Notes: generated from the sequence alone by a model not told the origin. 64,000 nucleotides of DNA from Lineus longissimus (GCF_910592395.1 NC_088315.1:18893808-18957807); one strand, 5' to 3'. Positions 21,901 through 36,900 are shown, counted from the stretch's first letter. Numbers and translations: made by a program.

Positions 21901-24900
21901 ATCCTCCTGTTTCGGGTTCTTCACTTTGATGCAGTTATCACAAGCATCGCCGACCCCGTCACCGTCAGTATCCTTTTGGTCTAAAATATGAATACAAAAC
22001 GGAATCAAAAAGGCTAATTTCACTAGTAAGAAGCATTTTTTTCGCTTTGGTCGCCGCTGCCAGTTATATGAATGAATGAATGAATGAATATAAGAATTTC
22101 TATAGCGCCTGAATTAAAAGAAAAACTTAAATTCTCAGGCGCTTTACAAAGCAAAACACTCCCTGAAAAGGTGTTGTTTCAGGAGAGTTTTGAAAATGTC
22201 TATGGAACCAGCAAGCCTGATGTTGGAAGGTAGCTGGTTCCATAGAACCGGTGATGACTTGTAAAAAGAACGGTCACCAAAGGTTTTGCACTTAGTGCGA
22301 GGGACCACCAAAGTTGGAGCAATAACAGAGCGGAGATGGTAGGTGGAATGGTGCCTCAGTCTGACCATATCACACACATACGCAGGTGCGACTCCATGTA
22401 TTGCCTTATATGTAAATAAAAGCACTTTGAAAACAATCCTGTATTTAACAGGAAGCCAATGGAGTCGCATGAGAACCGGTTATATGTATCGTATTAAGAT
22501 CAACTATTGTCATCGAATTAATAGTTGCGGAGTTTTTGTCGACCAAATTGCGTCTTAGATCGCTGTATGACATCATCACGAAATGAATGTATGCATGTAT
22601 GTATATACCATATTTAAATTTAAGCGCCCTTTTCAGATTATTATCCGTTCAAAGGCGCTTTTACAATATTAATAACATTGTCGAAAAAGATGAGTCTTTA
22701 GCATCGTCTGAAATGATGCAAGGCTCCTTGCTTGCCTGACCTCAAAAGGGAGCGCATTCGACAGAACAGCAGCGGAGAAAGAGAAGCAACGCTCTCCATA
22801 TTTGCTCCGGGCCCTTGGAACTTCCAGTCTGTTGTCATCAGCTGACCGAAGGTCTCTGCCTGGCCTATAGATATTAACTAGGCTTGACAGGTAACGTGCA
22901 GTGAAAGTGCAGAAGTAGAAAGGCGGTGATCTGATTCTCTAACGAGAGATTGGAGATTGCCCGCCCAGAGGAGACCAGATGCAACTTTTTCTGTCTGTAT
23001 CTTTGCGGACGCTTTTGGTAGTGTACTCTGATTGTGATGACGCATTGAACCATACCAGACCATACCAGTTCACATCGCTCTCGACGCCATGAATGACGTA
23101 GGCCTGAGTCTCTTTATGACGTAAGCACTACATCGAACCAGACCAGATCAGATTCGTGCGTTTACATGACAGACTTCTGATCCCGATCGATCTAGATCAG
23201 ATTAGTCCCGTGTAAACGGCCTCGTGTCAAAGTTGATCATTTGGTCAACACTCAAACAAACAGCCGTGACACAAAATGCTTTAAAATTGGTGAGCTTTTG
23301 TCTTACTCGATTTTTAAAACGCACTCAACTGACCAGTGTTATGAACCAGAGGGCAGTTATCTTTTGCGTTCAGGACCCCGTCGCCATCCTTGTCCGTGTC
23401 ACACACATCTCCAATCCCATCGCCGTCGACATCTGATTGGTCAGGATTGTGCGTGCTCTTACAATTATCGCACGCATCCCCACTTTTATCGCCGTCCGAG
23501 TCCTTCTGGTCGCGATTGTAGACAAATTGGCAGTTATCCTAGAATGCAAAGACGTTTTGCTTGAGAAGCCCAAATCTAAATTGTATACTTACTTTCAAGG
23601 TGTTCATTAGAAAGGGTAACAGTGACTTAATCCGATCAACAGTCCCATTTTACCACGCTGGAGCACATCACCTTGCTTACCCTTGCCGGTTCAGACTAAT
23701 CGACGCTCATGGAATCTGTTTCGTCGCGTTCGATCTTATCATACGGCCAGATAACGCTTCGATACGACAGAAGAACAATGGGAATTAAGGCGTAGGTGCG
23801 TGCGGGCTTTGTTTAAAGACAATAGATCGTGTAGGCTATTGGGCTTGGTGTACAGTACCCCAGGTATGGCACGGCTTAACCCGCCGGCCATGAGGGAATT
23901 CCTTTATGGCCCAGTGGTTGGCGCGTTGGCCCCAGAGTGGAAGTTAAGCAACGTTGAGCGCGGTCAACCTTTGGATCGGTGACCGGCGCGTACAATACAC
24001 TTGGCCTGATTGTTTTTGTTAAAGGACAGTTCTCGTTAAAACGCTTAAGAAATTGGTGTGCTATGAATGGCCCGGTAAAAACCTAAGGCGGGAATAAGCT
24101 TTCATTGATAAATCTAAGGAGTTTCAAGAACCCCAAATCACTAGTAAGGTTCATAGGATACTGGTCTGTCATTGGTTTAGGTCTCCTTATCATTTACATA
24201 CTCCAATATCCAGAAATATAACAATATTTACGATAACTTTTTATGTTTTTGACATTATTTGCGACCATTATCGATAACGCGCTCCATGCGGATTCGTAAG
24301 GTACTATTATAGTATAACACCATGCCTCGTCAAGTTACCTCGCTTGCGGAGCCACCTGGGTGACCCACGTGCTTAGACTCATAGTAAACATTGTAGTAGA
24401 AATATGCTAATGACTATCCCTTATATGGAAACCGAAGTAGTTGAATATTTTCACTGCAGGTGTCTCTGATAGTCACGTGGATTGACGAGCAATCTCCTTT
24501 AACTTCGAGGTAGGGGGAAATTGACGTAATGGAATTCAGATGTTGTTAGCAGCTAACACCCACGATATCATTTTCTCTCTTTTAAACCCTGTTTAGTTTG
24601 GCGACCGCTAAGTTTTAGTGACAGCAATTAAACTTGGCTGCACCCATAGTAGAGCCCTCGAGGTTCCGCTGACTTAGCGGTGGCGTATAGCGCGGGCTGC
24701 TAAGCCTATTAACTGACCAAACTTGGTGGCGCGCTATTAGATAACGGTGGCCGGGTTTAGTGGCCGCTATTAAAACCAGATAGCGGGTTTAGCGGCCGCT
24801 GAACCAGATAGCGGAGCTTTGAACAACCGGGCCCTGGTATTTTTATTTTGTCAACATACATCAAGGTCGTAGATGTAATCGTTGTCATCATCCGGGTCAC

Positions 24901-27900
24901 ACACATCGCCGATCCTGTCACCATCATTGTCGTCCTGACCAGTGTTGGCCGTCAGAGGGCAGTTATCCTGGGAAGAATAAGTACAAGATACATGTAACGT
25001 ATATTGAGGAAAGATGCCAATGGGTAGATATGCTGGGAAAGAGAACGCGTAGGCCTATGAAATACTGAAAAGCAATGGGTGATTTCAAGAACAAATAAAG
25101 ACTGGCAAATGCTTTTATCTAAAACTCCATGTACATTTACACCAGGCGTTTCTGTACAAAATTGAAGTAAAAGCATTTGCTAGACTATTCCTATCAGACA
25201 ATGTCAAGGCTTCACCACTTATGACAAGATCAGCCGCTGTCTGCCCAAGCATTACACCCCCTCCCTCGAAAGCACCACGAAGAAGGGTTTGACGACACTC
25301 TTTAGAATCGGGTTTCTCGATCGGTTCTCGCAATCCGAAAGTCGACTCCCGGGGCAGTCCATTGCGTCATCCTAATTGGATCTTTTACGAAAGGTAATTG
25401 TTGCCAGTAAAGTGTGTTCACCGCAATTACATTTTAGTTTCGGGTGACTCGCCTCCCTCTCGTATGCCTCTGGCTATATTTCAAGTAATTTTTGGGATCA
25501 AATGGCAGATATACGGTAATCAGCTAGTTGCCAAATATAGCCTACGGCCTAATCGACGCACCACCAGCACCGATAACTCGACTCCCGAGTATGATCACAG
25601 GTGCCAAATTGCAGTCGCCGTACGATGGAATACGAAGGTCTTTTTGAATATATATTTGAGTGCGAAAAAAATTGGGACGACGTCACATTATTTCATAGTT
25701 GCCATAACTTCTGTACGTCTCTGCCTTTTAAGCGGGCTCCACCCAGAAAATCACCAGATGCAGAACATATTTAACGTTTTGAAATAAATACGTTCTTAAA
25801 ACTGGCAGGTTCTGCGTATGAAGCGAAAGAGATAAAGGTCTGAAGTGGAGATGCGTTCAGGTCGTCAGTACGACTTGAGAACACGCATGGTGGGATTCAC
25901 GAACTGACAAAGTGTGCTTACTCCGTTTTCCCGACTGATGATTATTGTGAAGGTTTGTATAAGGAATAAACGAAATCGTCGCGAAAACCCGGACTCAACA
26001 TCCCTTTTCATGCTGTGTGTACATGTGTACATGTTCCAGCGGCTTGCATTGGTAAGACTAGGCACGGATAAAAAAACGAGCTCCGTGCATAAGTTAAGCA
26101 ATTTATAGTTACTTTGTCTCTTACTGGTAACATGGAGTTGGCGGATGCGAACGCCACCCATATAGGCGCCATGGATGACCCCTACTGGGCGTTGGAAAGA
26201 ACATTCCAAGCTTTGCACAAGTGGATGCCATTTTTTGGCATAAGCTTTGGTATAACTGGGAACATTCTCTCCTTCCTTATCACGACAAAGACGGAGAACC
26301 GCGCCATAAGTACGTGCGTGTTTATGACCGCACTCAGTGTCGTGGATACTGGGGTCCTCACAACTGCCTTGCTGTACCGACTGCTCACTAGCCATGGTTT
26401 AGGTGCGCATCTAAAGGATCGTTTCACTGTGAATCTGTACGTATATGAATTATACATGATTTAGTATGTTACTCTAGTTTCGCCGTTGTAAGACCGCTTC
26501 ATTAATCACAACGAAATCGACAAAGGCCAAGCAAAAACGTCAGGGCCATCGAAAAATTTGTGTAGCTAACCAATTGTCTCGCTCGAGTGACTGAATTAGA
26601 CATGTTGAATGGCATCGAACGACCATGTACATATTTTGCTCAATATTTAAAAAAGGTCTTATATTGGTGAAACCAGAGTATTTCTGTCATCACAACGTTT
26701 TCACCTTATTGCATTTTATTCTACAGTGCTACCGGACTAACTTCTAGGGCATATTTGAAAAGAGAGGGGCATTTTGTATTCATCAATAATATTAATTTGT
26801 TCAGTGATCGTGCAGGGGTTTATTGCTAGAGAGACCATGCCCCTAGATTATAATCGTACATGAAGTTGACTCGATAGAATTCTCTTTTGGCACGGACTAT
26901 GGCTCTTAGATCACTGTCACACATGATCTGCTACTGCAATGAAAAACGTCTACAGTTGCAAAATAATCATTACATGTGGTCCAGTTCTTGTAATATCGAC
27001 TCTTTGTTTCAGAATAATGTGGTACGTTTCATATACTTCGTCCCAGTCGTCTGGTCTCTTTCTGGCAGCAATGACTTTGGACCGCGCATGCGCAGTGTTG
27101 TTCCCATTGAAAGCAAAAACTTTGTGCACCGCTGCTCGTGCGAGGAAAACTGTATTAATACTTTTCCTCATCCCTGCAGTTTTCAATATAAATATGTTCT
27201 TTACGTATATTCCTTACTTCAAGGGAACTAACATGGAGTCCGCAATCTTGGACTTCCCCGAACGCCCCTGGGTGGAAATAATGGTGGGGGCCTACAACCT
27301 CGCGATAGGGACCATCGTCCCTATCTCTGTCATAATCACGTGCAACATTCTGATAATCACAAACGTCAGGCGATCATCAAAAACGAGATCCAAGATGGCG
27401 ATCGAGCAAGCTGATATGGAAAAAGGAAAGACTAACGACAGGCAACTCACCCGGATGTTAATACTGGTATCGATTGCTTACATTTGCTCTTCTTTACCGC
27501 TTCGAACGTATGAGTTACTTTTGACAATACCGGATGTGGTTCGTCGTTACAAAATGGATGAACTCTACTGGCGTTTGCGCTATAATGTAGAGTTTTGGTT
27601 TGTTGCCGAATTGTTTCATTTGAACTACGCAGTGAATTTTTATCTTTATATATTAGGAGGAGGTAAAAAATATAGAAATAGTGTCCGGGAGGTGTTCAGA
27701 TTATGTGGTAAATGTGAGGGTCTAAAAGGGAAGAATTAACAGGTAAGGGGAAACGCGGTGTTACCTTCTGGCAGTACCACCCGAGGCATGATATAGGCTT
27801 GCTTGGAATGTTATCCTGGTCCGGGTCCTCACCGCACACGTACGTCCCGTCGCCAGCCCAACCGTTCTTGCACTGGAGAACAAATCAAAACGTCCGTAAA

Positions 27901-30900
27901 CAGCGTCGCGGGTGTTTTATTTTAATTCGCGAGTCGGAGTCAAACACGAATTCGATAATAAAAAGCCTGAATATGTCAACTGTATGGCATTAGCTATTGA
28001 ATTTCGGCAGCAAATGCTATATTCAGTCTCCCGCCAACTGGACATAAACAAATTCGCCAACTTTACGCTTCGCGAACATAGATCACTTCGAAAGTCGGCC
28101 AGCAAGTAACAACAACGTTTCATCTTGGCAGTGCATCATTTCGTACTAGCATAATTTTAATTCAACTCGAAACTATTTTCGCTATACGAAAATTGTTCTG
28201 CGTTGTAATAAAATTATGCTTTGTTTAAACGATAGTACGCTTCGTTTTAATAAAGTATTTTCGCTATACCAATAACATTTTGAGCCTATACGCTAAACAT
28301 CTCGTTCGCTATTATAAAATGTTCGGGAATCTCAGAAAAATCTATATTCTGGTTCGGTCCCAAAATGAACTCATCGTCATTCGATGCAATTCAACATGTT
28401 TCAATTTGGATATAATAGACAATGGGCTGGTAAGACCAATTTATTCGATGGTCATGGGACGTCATGTTTCGGCTTATATAGCCCTGTGTTAATTACGTAG
28501 TAACCAATGAAGCGGTCTTAAGCCCGTAGCACACTAGCCGCCAACTTCGGCGGTCACAGGCGTTTTTTGCCCAAACGCCAAATATCTAACATGTTTGATT
28601 TTTGACGCGTGTCGCCGCGTTTGAACGCAAGAAGAAGCCAGGTGTGCTACGGATGGCCGCCTGAATTGGCGTCGGCGGCGAGGCTATGGCCAATCAGCTT
28701 GCGTCTTGATGTCACATGATTTCAAAATGGCAGCCTAAAGTGGCGGAAAAGACGCTACTGGACGCCGATTCTGGGCAGGGGTGCTCTGACCGGGATCCAC
28801 TGGCCGCCAACTTTGACGTCGAGAGGCGTCAGCTGAACGCTTCTTGTCGCCAAAGTTGGCGGCTAGTGTGCTGCGGGCTTTAGATCGATGAAACTAGAGT
28901 GTATATTTTATTACCTCGCATCTGTACTGGCCTGGCCCGGTATAAACACACAGCGCCTCCTGGTGGCAGCTGTAACGCTTTGTCTTGCAGAAGTCCCCGT
29001 CGATACAGCCGTGAAGACTGCTTCCCGCGTAGCCGTCACGGCACAAACCGCATCGGTAGCTGCCCTACAAAACGAACAAGAGAAATACGCTCTTTCGTGT
29101 TCTTCTCTGGTAAAGTGATACAAACTACTGTAGTTAAGGGGTGTGTGTGTGGGGGGGGGGGGGTCCTCGACTCAAGTGACGCTATCTTAATTGAACAGAT
29201 TTTGCTGAGGGGAGTGTCATAATTTGAGGAAAATTGCAGGTAGGCCCCTATCTTCACGGCTAGTGCGCAAACATTTTTGATGCAAGTGCGTCAGTCGCTC
29301 TCGCTATATTGATTGAAATGAACTGCAAATGCGTCAGTCGCTCTTTCTATATATATCAATTGAGATGAACTGCAAATGCGTCAGTCGCTCTCGCTATATA
29401 TATATTGATTGAGCTGAATTGCAAGTGCGTCAGTCGCTCTAGCGATATTGATTGAGGTGACAAAATTGCTCAGAATGATTCCTTTATCCTGAAATTTATA
29501 ATGCAAATATTACTTACGATTGTGTTATGACAAATAGCATTCGGGTCGCACCCTCCATTATTGGTGGCGCATTCATCAACATCGTGACAGTACTGCCACT
29601 GAGTGAAGTCCTGGACCTGGTTCTTAAAGTAGAAGGCCCGCCTGGTGTTGTTAATGGCGATCGCGTCCTCGAAGGTGCCGTTGTAACCGAGGGGGCAGGC
29701 AAGGCACTGGTATCCAGGATTCGTATTTATGCATCGGTTCTTGAAGCACGGCTTCTTTTCGAAGCACTGGAGTAAAGTAGGATAGAATAAATATTTTTTT
29801 TAGCAAGAATTACAGTAGAATATCTCAATTGAGGACACCCTCGGGACTGACAAGCGCTGACCTTAATAGAGGGGTATCCTGATTAGAGAGGTCAAATTGA
29901 ATGGAGGCAACCAATATGGGACCAAAACTAGTGTCCTGATAGCTAGGCTGTCCTTAGTAGAGAGGTGTCGGCTAAGGGGGGTCCCACTGTATATCCAACG
30001 GCGTACAGGCCACTACACACTCCACCAGCACACGAAGAAACTCGGATTAAGTGCAAGGAAAGGGAAAAAAACGTCATAATTATTTTAACGTGATGATTAT
30101 TGTTAAGCACAAGTATTTTGCTTGGTCCGAGTTTTAAAAAAATGAACTCTGGTCGAGCCGAAAACGCGGTCTACTGTCTAAAAACTAAGCCCGCTCGCAC
30201 CTAGACCTAAATTCACATTGTTCTCAAGCCTTATCAAAGGGCCACAAGGGCAAATCTTTATAACCTAGACCTCACAAGCAGTTTCAGGATGGCCGATAGA
30301 CCGACAAGGAAAAATGAAGGTAATGTCTTCGCTTATACCCTAAGTGTAATTTGAATGAATAATAAAGGCCTTACCTCATCGATATCAGTACAGTTGCTGC
30401 CATCACCGCGGTACCCAGGCGGACATTCCCGACATCCGAAAGTATACTTCCCGCCGTCCAGTTTATTGTAACACAACTCGTTCTTGAAGCAGTTGTGCTT
30501 CTTCTCCATGCAGGGGCACAGTCCAGGCTTGCATGGCTTGCAGAGCGTCCCGTCCCCTGTGGACCAGGTCCCCTCCTGGCACGGGGTACACCTGTCCTTC
30601 ATCTTGGTCGAGGTGAACCCGGGCGCGCACTTCTCGCACTTGTCCCGTCCCGTCATGTTTTGATATTCGCCGCCGAAACACATCGGACAGAATACTGAAA
30701 ATAGCAGTTATGGTGAGTGTGCAATACGATTCGTACATTCTGATCGGGTCGTCTTTTCATCTATAGAGTTTTGAATTGAGGAGCCGCAGCGGTCTGGAGG
30801 CCAGGACACAGTCACAGCTAGACAGCCGTGACTGGATAGAGTCATAATCATACAGCCGTGAGGAGGACAGCGTCACAACCATGCAGCCGTGACCAGGACA

Positions 30901-33900
30901 GAGTCACAATCACACAGCCGTGGCCAAGACAGAGTTTCAACCATACAGCCGAAACGGATGCGTTTCGTACCCAATTGTCGATGTGTGACTCCAGGCATGG
31001 CTCTTCGTCGAAATTGCCCTACTCAACAAGGCGTATCACACAGGTACCGGTCGGAAATGTTCGAGTTGTAGCACTGGTTGAACAGCTCAGCTCAGGTATG
31101 CTAAAAGGTGCAAATGCTCTTTAAAAACCATTAATCCAAACTAACAATAGTTGGAGTTGCAGTAAGAGTTGAAATCACAGTCTTCTTATAAGTGATGGTC
31201 ACGCTTTGTGGAAAACGATGCTCTTTGAGTTAACCAGAGCCGGATGCATGGTGTAATCTTCGTCAAAGGTTGGCGCAACGAAGTCCGTGTCGTCGCATTG
31301 GTGTCCGAAACTTGAGGGTCGGGATGGGTGCAAGGAATTCGAAATTGTGTGGCTTACTTTGATTGCCATCCGAGTAGGTTCCAGTCCTACAAAGGTGTTT
31401 CTGCCCGCCTCTGCAGGCATAGCCAGGCTCGCAATGGGTACACGCGCTTGGGCAGTAGGTCTCATTGCAGTAGGCGTAATGGTACTTGGGGCAGGGAGTC
31501 CCGTAGCCATCTTTGCAAATCTAGAGGACAAACGTGAACAGCTTTGAAAACAATTGCGTATCGTACGATATGAAAATACCTTAGAAAATGCAATGCCGCA
31601 CGAAATCGTTGGAACAATTTCTAAAGTTTTGCTGTAAACTGGCTCTCAAAGAGCCTTTGAAGTCTTTCATCCAGGTGTTTCAAAATACTTTCGAACAAGA
31701 AGAAGACTTCAAAAAGTCCCGGGCCCAACGCGGCGCTGAATGAAACTAACCCATCCGAGCGGACAACTGGTACAGTTTGACGCCTCGCCGAAAGAGTGCT
31801 CTGTGCGCGATCTGCGGCACGTGGAGTTGTCCGAGGGTGGGTCGCACCGCCCGCAGGCCCGCCTGATGCCATCGCCTGTGCAGTACCACGTGGTTTCACA
31901 GCGTTCACAACGGGTGTCGTCTGAAATCGCAAACATCAAAAACAACAATACGACTATACTCGTGTTACAAATCTATCTACATCTTGAAAATGCTTTTTTC
32001 GAGTTAGCACATAGGCTCGATGTACAGTAGCGGATCGATGCTATATAATGGGCTAGGTTTTTGCCTGCCCCAGCAAAGACGCCAGCAAAGGAGCCTCGAT
32101 TTGGCGTCTCATTCGTGAGGAATTCACTGTCACTTTATCCTGTTTTTATGAGAAAAGCCCATTATTTCGTCACCCAAACCGAGTCCAAGATGATGCCAAG
32201 TTTTGAAGTCAGTGACTAACTAACTTCTTTTTTAAAACCTCAGAGTAACCTCAGAGTAATCTGACTCTTAGGCAAAACCTACGACTCAGTCCTTACTTCG
32301 GAACTGTGTTCAAGTGATTCGCCTTTAGGTTAAATTGTGTATTCACATCTTCTGAGGAATTGAACCCACTTACAATATATTTGCTTGCCGTTCTGGCATC
32401 CGATCAGTTCAAATCTCAGCGCGCACTCCTGCTCACACGTGAGAGGGTAGATCCTGAATTGCTTTGATATGGCTGGTGGGTCCAAGTCAATCTTCACCAC
32501 AGAATGCTGGTCGGTCGGCCCGCTGAAGACCTAGCAAATGAGACAACATTATATAGTTCAAATTTCAAGGCGCTTTTCTGCTCAACCACGTCTGATGGCT
32601 GGGGGGGGGGGGGGGTCCATCATTTGTCTGTGGCTAGAGGGTCAGTCCAAGTCAATTTGAACCAGCATAAGTATAGGCCTACTAACACGGACAGTTCCAC
32701 GCACTGGCGGGCAAAATCGCCATCTCAACTGAGTATCACCCCAGACGTCGCCACTTTAGCCAACATTCCCGGCTCGATTCACCGAATCGTGAGATTGAGG
32801 TCACCTTCACTGCGCATATTATTACTTCTATTTATATATCATAACTCTCATAATATGTGTCATTTCATCTCATCTCACTAATAATTCCTGGCACTCAAAA
32901 ACGTCTAGCCTTAGGTGAGTTCTAGTATAGTTTATAGAGCGAAGGGCCATTTACCCTTTGCGTCCTGTTCACGATATCACAGTAGTTGCTGTGCAGTCGC
33001 GTTTAGCTGGGTTTAGTGCGTCGGACCAGGCCACGGAATACACGTATGTATATGAGTGTTTTCACGGTCAGCCATATTGGAGGGCAGAACAACGATTTGT
33101 CATGCCTGACTTTACTAAATCTTGGTCATTTCAATTGGGCTTGCCTTCTTTCGTCTGTCCCTCCAGTATGGCAGTTCCACGCACTGGCCACGGACAGTTC
33201 CACGGACTGGCGAGCAAAATCGCCATCTCCACTGAGTATCACCCCAGACGTCGCCACTTCAGCCAAAATTCTCCGCCTCGATTCACCGAATCGTGAGATT
33301 GAGGTCACCGTCTACCACTATTGAAAAGGCGCCCTTCAACAGATTAAGTGGCGTCGACACAGTAGGCTATATCCATGTGTCGCAAAACGGGGATCCTTGC
33401 TCGGTATAATTTGCACGGTACTCATTCTTTCATAACTCAGTTTATCGATCAGACTTCACTGGGCGTGAAAGTACACAATGCATGCTTTGTAGCCTGCATT
33501 TGAATACACGTAGTTTACACTACCATTCTAAAGAGCATGATACATAATTACATTATTAAAATATTAAAATGTGCCGTGCTTTCTTTCCAGAACGAGAAAT
33601 AATAGAGATGGCCTCTCAAACACCACGACCCACGAAAAATCTGATACTATCCGATGGTGAAGACAGAAAAGAACCCTGCACCCCGTGTAAATTCCAGGAC
33701 AAAAAGTCGCCGGCAGTCTCCGCTTGTAACACATGTCGAAATTATCTGTTGTGCAGGAGTTGTCAGGTAAAACACAACCAAAACGCCAACACCAAGGATC
33801 ACATTGTTGTTGCATTGATTGATCAGGACTCGGAACAGATTACCTTATGTACGAAGCACCTTGGAAGGAGCAGGAGCTTTCTTTGTGTTGAATGTGACCA

Positions 33901-36900
33901 GCTAATTTGTGATGTCTGTATTGACATTGAGCATGGTGACCACAGCTTGAAAAGCATTGAGGGGATAACGAAGGAGATACGTGTTGCTATGGAGCCGTTG
34001 ATTTCGTCTGTGTCTGATGACATCGACCAAGAGATCGAGGCAATAAAGTCTTCGGAGAACGGCATCATCAAGAAAGTTGAAACGCATGCGGAAGGCCTCA
34101 TAGCGGCGATAAATAGTGAGAAAGATCGGGTCGTTTCGGAAATAAAGATATATGGATGCACCGAGAGTACAACGGAATTGGCGAAGGTGCGTAGTGTCTT
34201 GGGTGAGGTTTTACGACGAGGGGAAGAAGCACTATCTTCGAAGATCGAGAACATACATCATTACAATGCAATTCTTAAAACGAAGTCCGATTTAGAAAAG
34301 GCAAAGGCAGAAAACACCAGCTTCATCACCAAATTGAGCGGTAAACGTAAGTCCTTAGCAATGGCAACATTTGTTCCATCTAAAATCCGAATAGATAACT
34401 TGTTGGGAGATTTTGTCGTCGCACCAGCGGATACAGAGGAGAAGGTATTCACAATGAAGCAATTAGAAAGGTGGACGATAAAACCTTGTTGTAAAGTGGG
34501 GCCAGTGGTCATCTTGCCAAATGGCTGTGCATTTCTGTGCTCCCGCGCACAAAGCGAAATGACCTCCATGCAGATTTACACAACCGGCAATCCTTTGAGG
34601 GAAGTATCTTGCGGTAACGTGGTAAACTTGTTCGTCACAAATGACCGCATTGCATGTGTTACATCATCTCAAGAACTTTTTTCATTGCCTCTCATCGACC
34701 TGGAAAAGAAGGTTGGACACGAGCTATCGAGTCAAGTCAGAATAGATGGGTACTTTTGTGCAAAAACCAAAAAAGGAAATAACGTGGTTGTTGAAGGATT
34801 ACCACCTAACTATTCTGGAACATTTTTCAACGTGAAGTTTCGAAAGGGTGCCTTTTATTCGACATTCGGCATAAGTGATCTGGCAATCAATATTGGACCT
34901 GCTTCATTCATTGCAAGTACATCCATCGGTTGGATCAAGTACCTCGACATGCTCCTCATACATGACGTTCGGATTGGGGAAGTACTTGCATACACTTTAG
35001 AAGTACGAAACGAAATCAAGACGGATTCGCCACTGACATTGAAATACAGTCTTGAGAAGAGGTCGTCAATTTCCTCACCGTTGCCTGGGTTCTACATCGT
35101 GGAGATATATTGTACCGATAATCTTGCGTACCTGTACCTGAAGAAGGGCAATCAGGATGACAAAACCATAAAGGCCGCCCCAGTCAAGATCTACGAAGCA
35201 CAGTTTATCGATAACCACTGGAAGATGACTAGTTTAAAACTGGTTAAGCCTGATGGAGACGAGCTGTGTTCCCTTGAGAACGACCAACAGATGAAGATCG
35301 CAGCCAGCGATGACAAGCTGCTATGCTTAGTGTACAATCCAACTCCGCTCGGAAAGGATAAGGAAAGCCTCGTCCCGATGATGGATATCACCTGCTATGT
35401 CGGAAGTAAAAGCAGTGCTCTCAGTCAGACGACGCATGCGCCGAGTGGATCTCCTGTCGCTGGTTGCAGTTCTTCGGGACCTCAACGGAAATGATTACCT
35501 CGTGTCCGAGAACAGATTAGTCTTTGTGACTTGGACACTTATGGTAGCGGAAGCTGTAGGTTTCACAGATCTTTTACTCTTCAGAATATCTTCTGTATTT
35601 GCAAAAACAGCAGTGACGGAAACTGAGTATTTACGCCTATATGTAGCTAGTATTTTCCCGTAGCAGCTATCAAAACGCGTCAAGAGGCCCAATATATTGT
35701 ATTAATTTATCCAAGCCTGCGACACAATTTATTCTGAGCAATCCGATTGGCTCACTCAAACGACAACGTTTCAACACGTGCGAGCAACGGAACTATTTAG
35801 TCAATAAAGGCTGAATAGTGCCGTAGTACGGTACATGTACATGATGCCTTACCTTCTGCCCAGCCTTGTCAACATACTGTGTCCACCTGGTCCCATCGTC
35901 ACTATATTTGAACGCAAATGTCTTCACCCAATGGGCGGCGTCACTTCTTCCTTGGAGAGCCACCTGGCGGATCCGGTAGACATCTTTGAGGTTTGCACCG
36001 ATCCAGGGGGTCGTATCGTCTGACCTTGGGACCCAGGCGCCTGGATAGCCGCCCAAGATGGCTACAATGGAAGCAAAGTTTTGTGTAACCTTCCGGTGTA
36101 CCCTGAACTGAGCAACGTCAAAACTTGGAGTAACCAGACTAAACGACGACTGCACGAGCTTCGGTTAATCAACGTGATATATCTAGGTAGAGCACCCACT
36201 GTACTCAGGATCGTAATTTCCTCTTGTTCGATATGTAACACATATACCGGTATATCTTTGGTTTAGGATAGTATTTTTTTTTGTCAGATCCATATCGCAC
36301 GAATGTCAATAATTTTGTTTTGTTTAATATGTGACGCAAACATCAGTAGTTTAGATTCTTTTGTTCAACTCGTGACGCATATATCAGTAGTTTAGAATGC
36401 CAATTTATTTTCTTTTGTTCAATACGTGACGCATATATCAGTAGTTTAGAATGCCAATTTATTTTCTTTTGTTCAATACGTGACGCATATATCAGTAGTT
36501 TAGAGTGCCAATTTATTTTCTTTTGTTCAATACGTGACGCATATAATCAGTAGTTTAGAAAGCCAATTTATTTTCTTTTGTTCAATACGTGACGCATATA
36601 TCAGTAGTTTAGAATGCCAATTTTCTCTTGTTCGATAGGTAAGGCATACACCAGCCGTTAAAAATGTAAACTTTCATTTGTTCGATACACGACGCATACA
36701 TCAGTAAATACCAGTATCTAAGATTGCCAATTTTCTTTTGTTCGATACATGAGATATACATCAGTACATTTGTAGTTTTGAATGCCAATTTCTTTTGTAC
36801 AAAACGTGACGCATACTATAGTACACGTAGTTCTGAATGATATTTTCCCGTTGTTCGAGGAGCAATGCATTGCTGTATACGGTGAATTTTTTTGCGATAT

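Noticed and set aside
25865-26395. 176-residue minus frame over the first exon of the third GPCR
   Set aside because: It overlaps antisense the TM1/TM2 coding exon and shows no domain. The plus strand has the receptor signature.
16942-32530. Treating the thrombospondin part as a separate ordinary thrombospondin gene
   Set aside because: No signal peptide or start exon is visible before exon 42, and phases and the split discoidin domain link it to the upstream exons. Still worth testing with transcripts.
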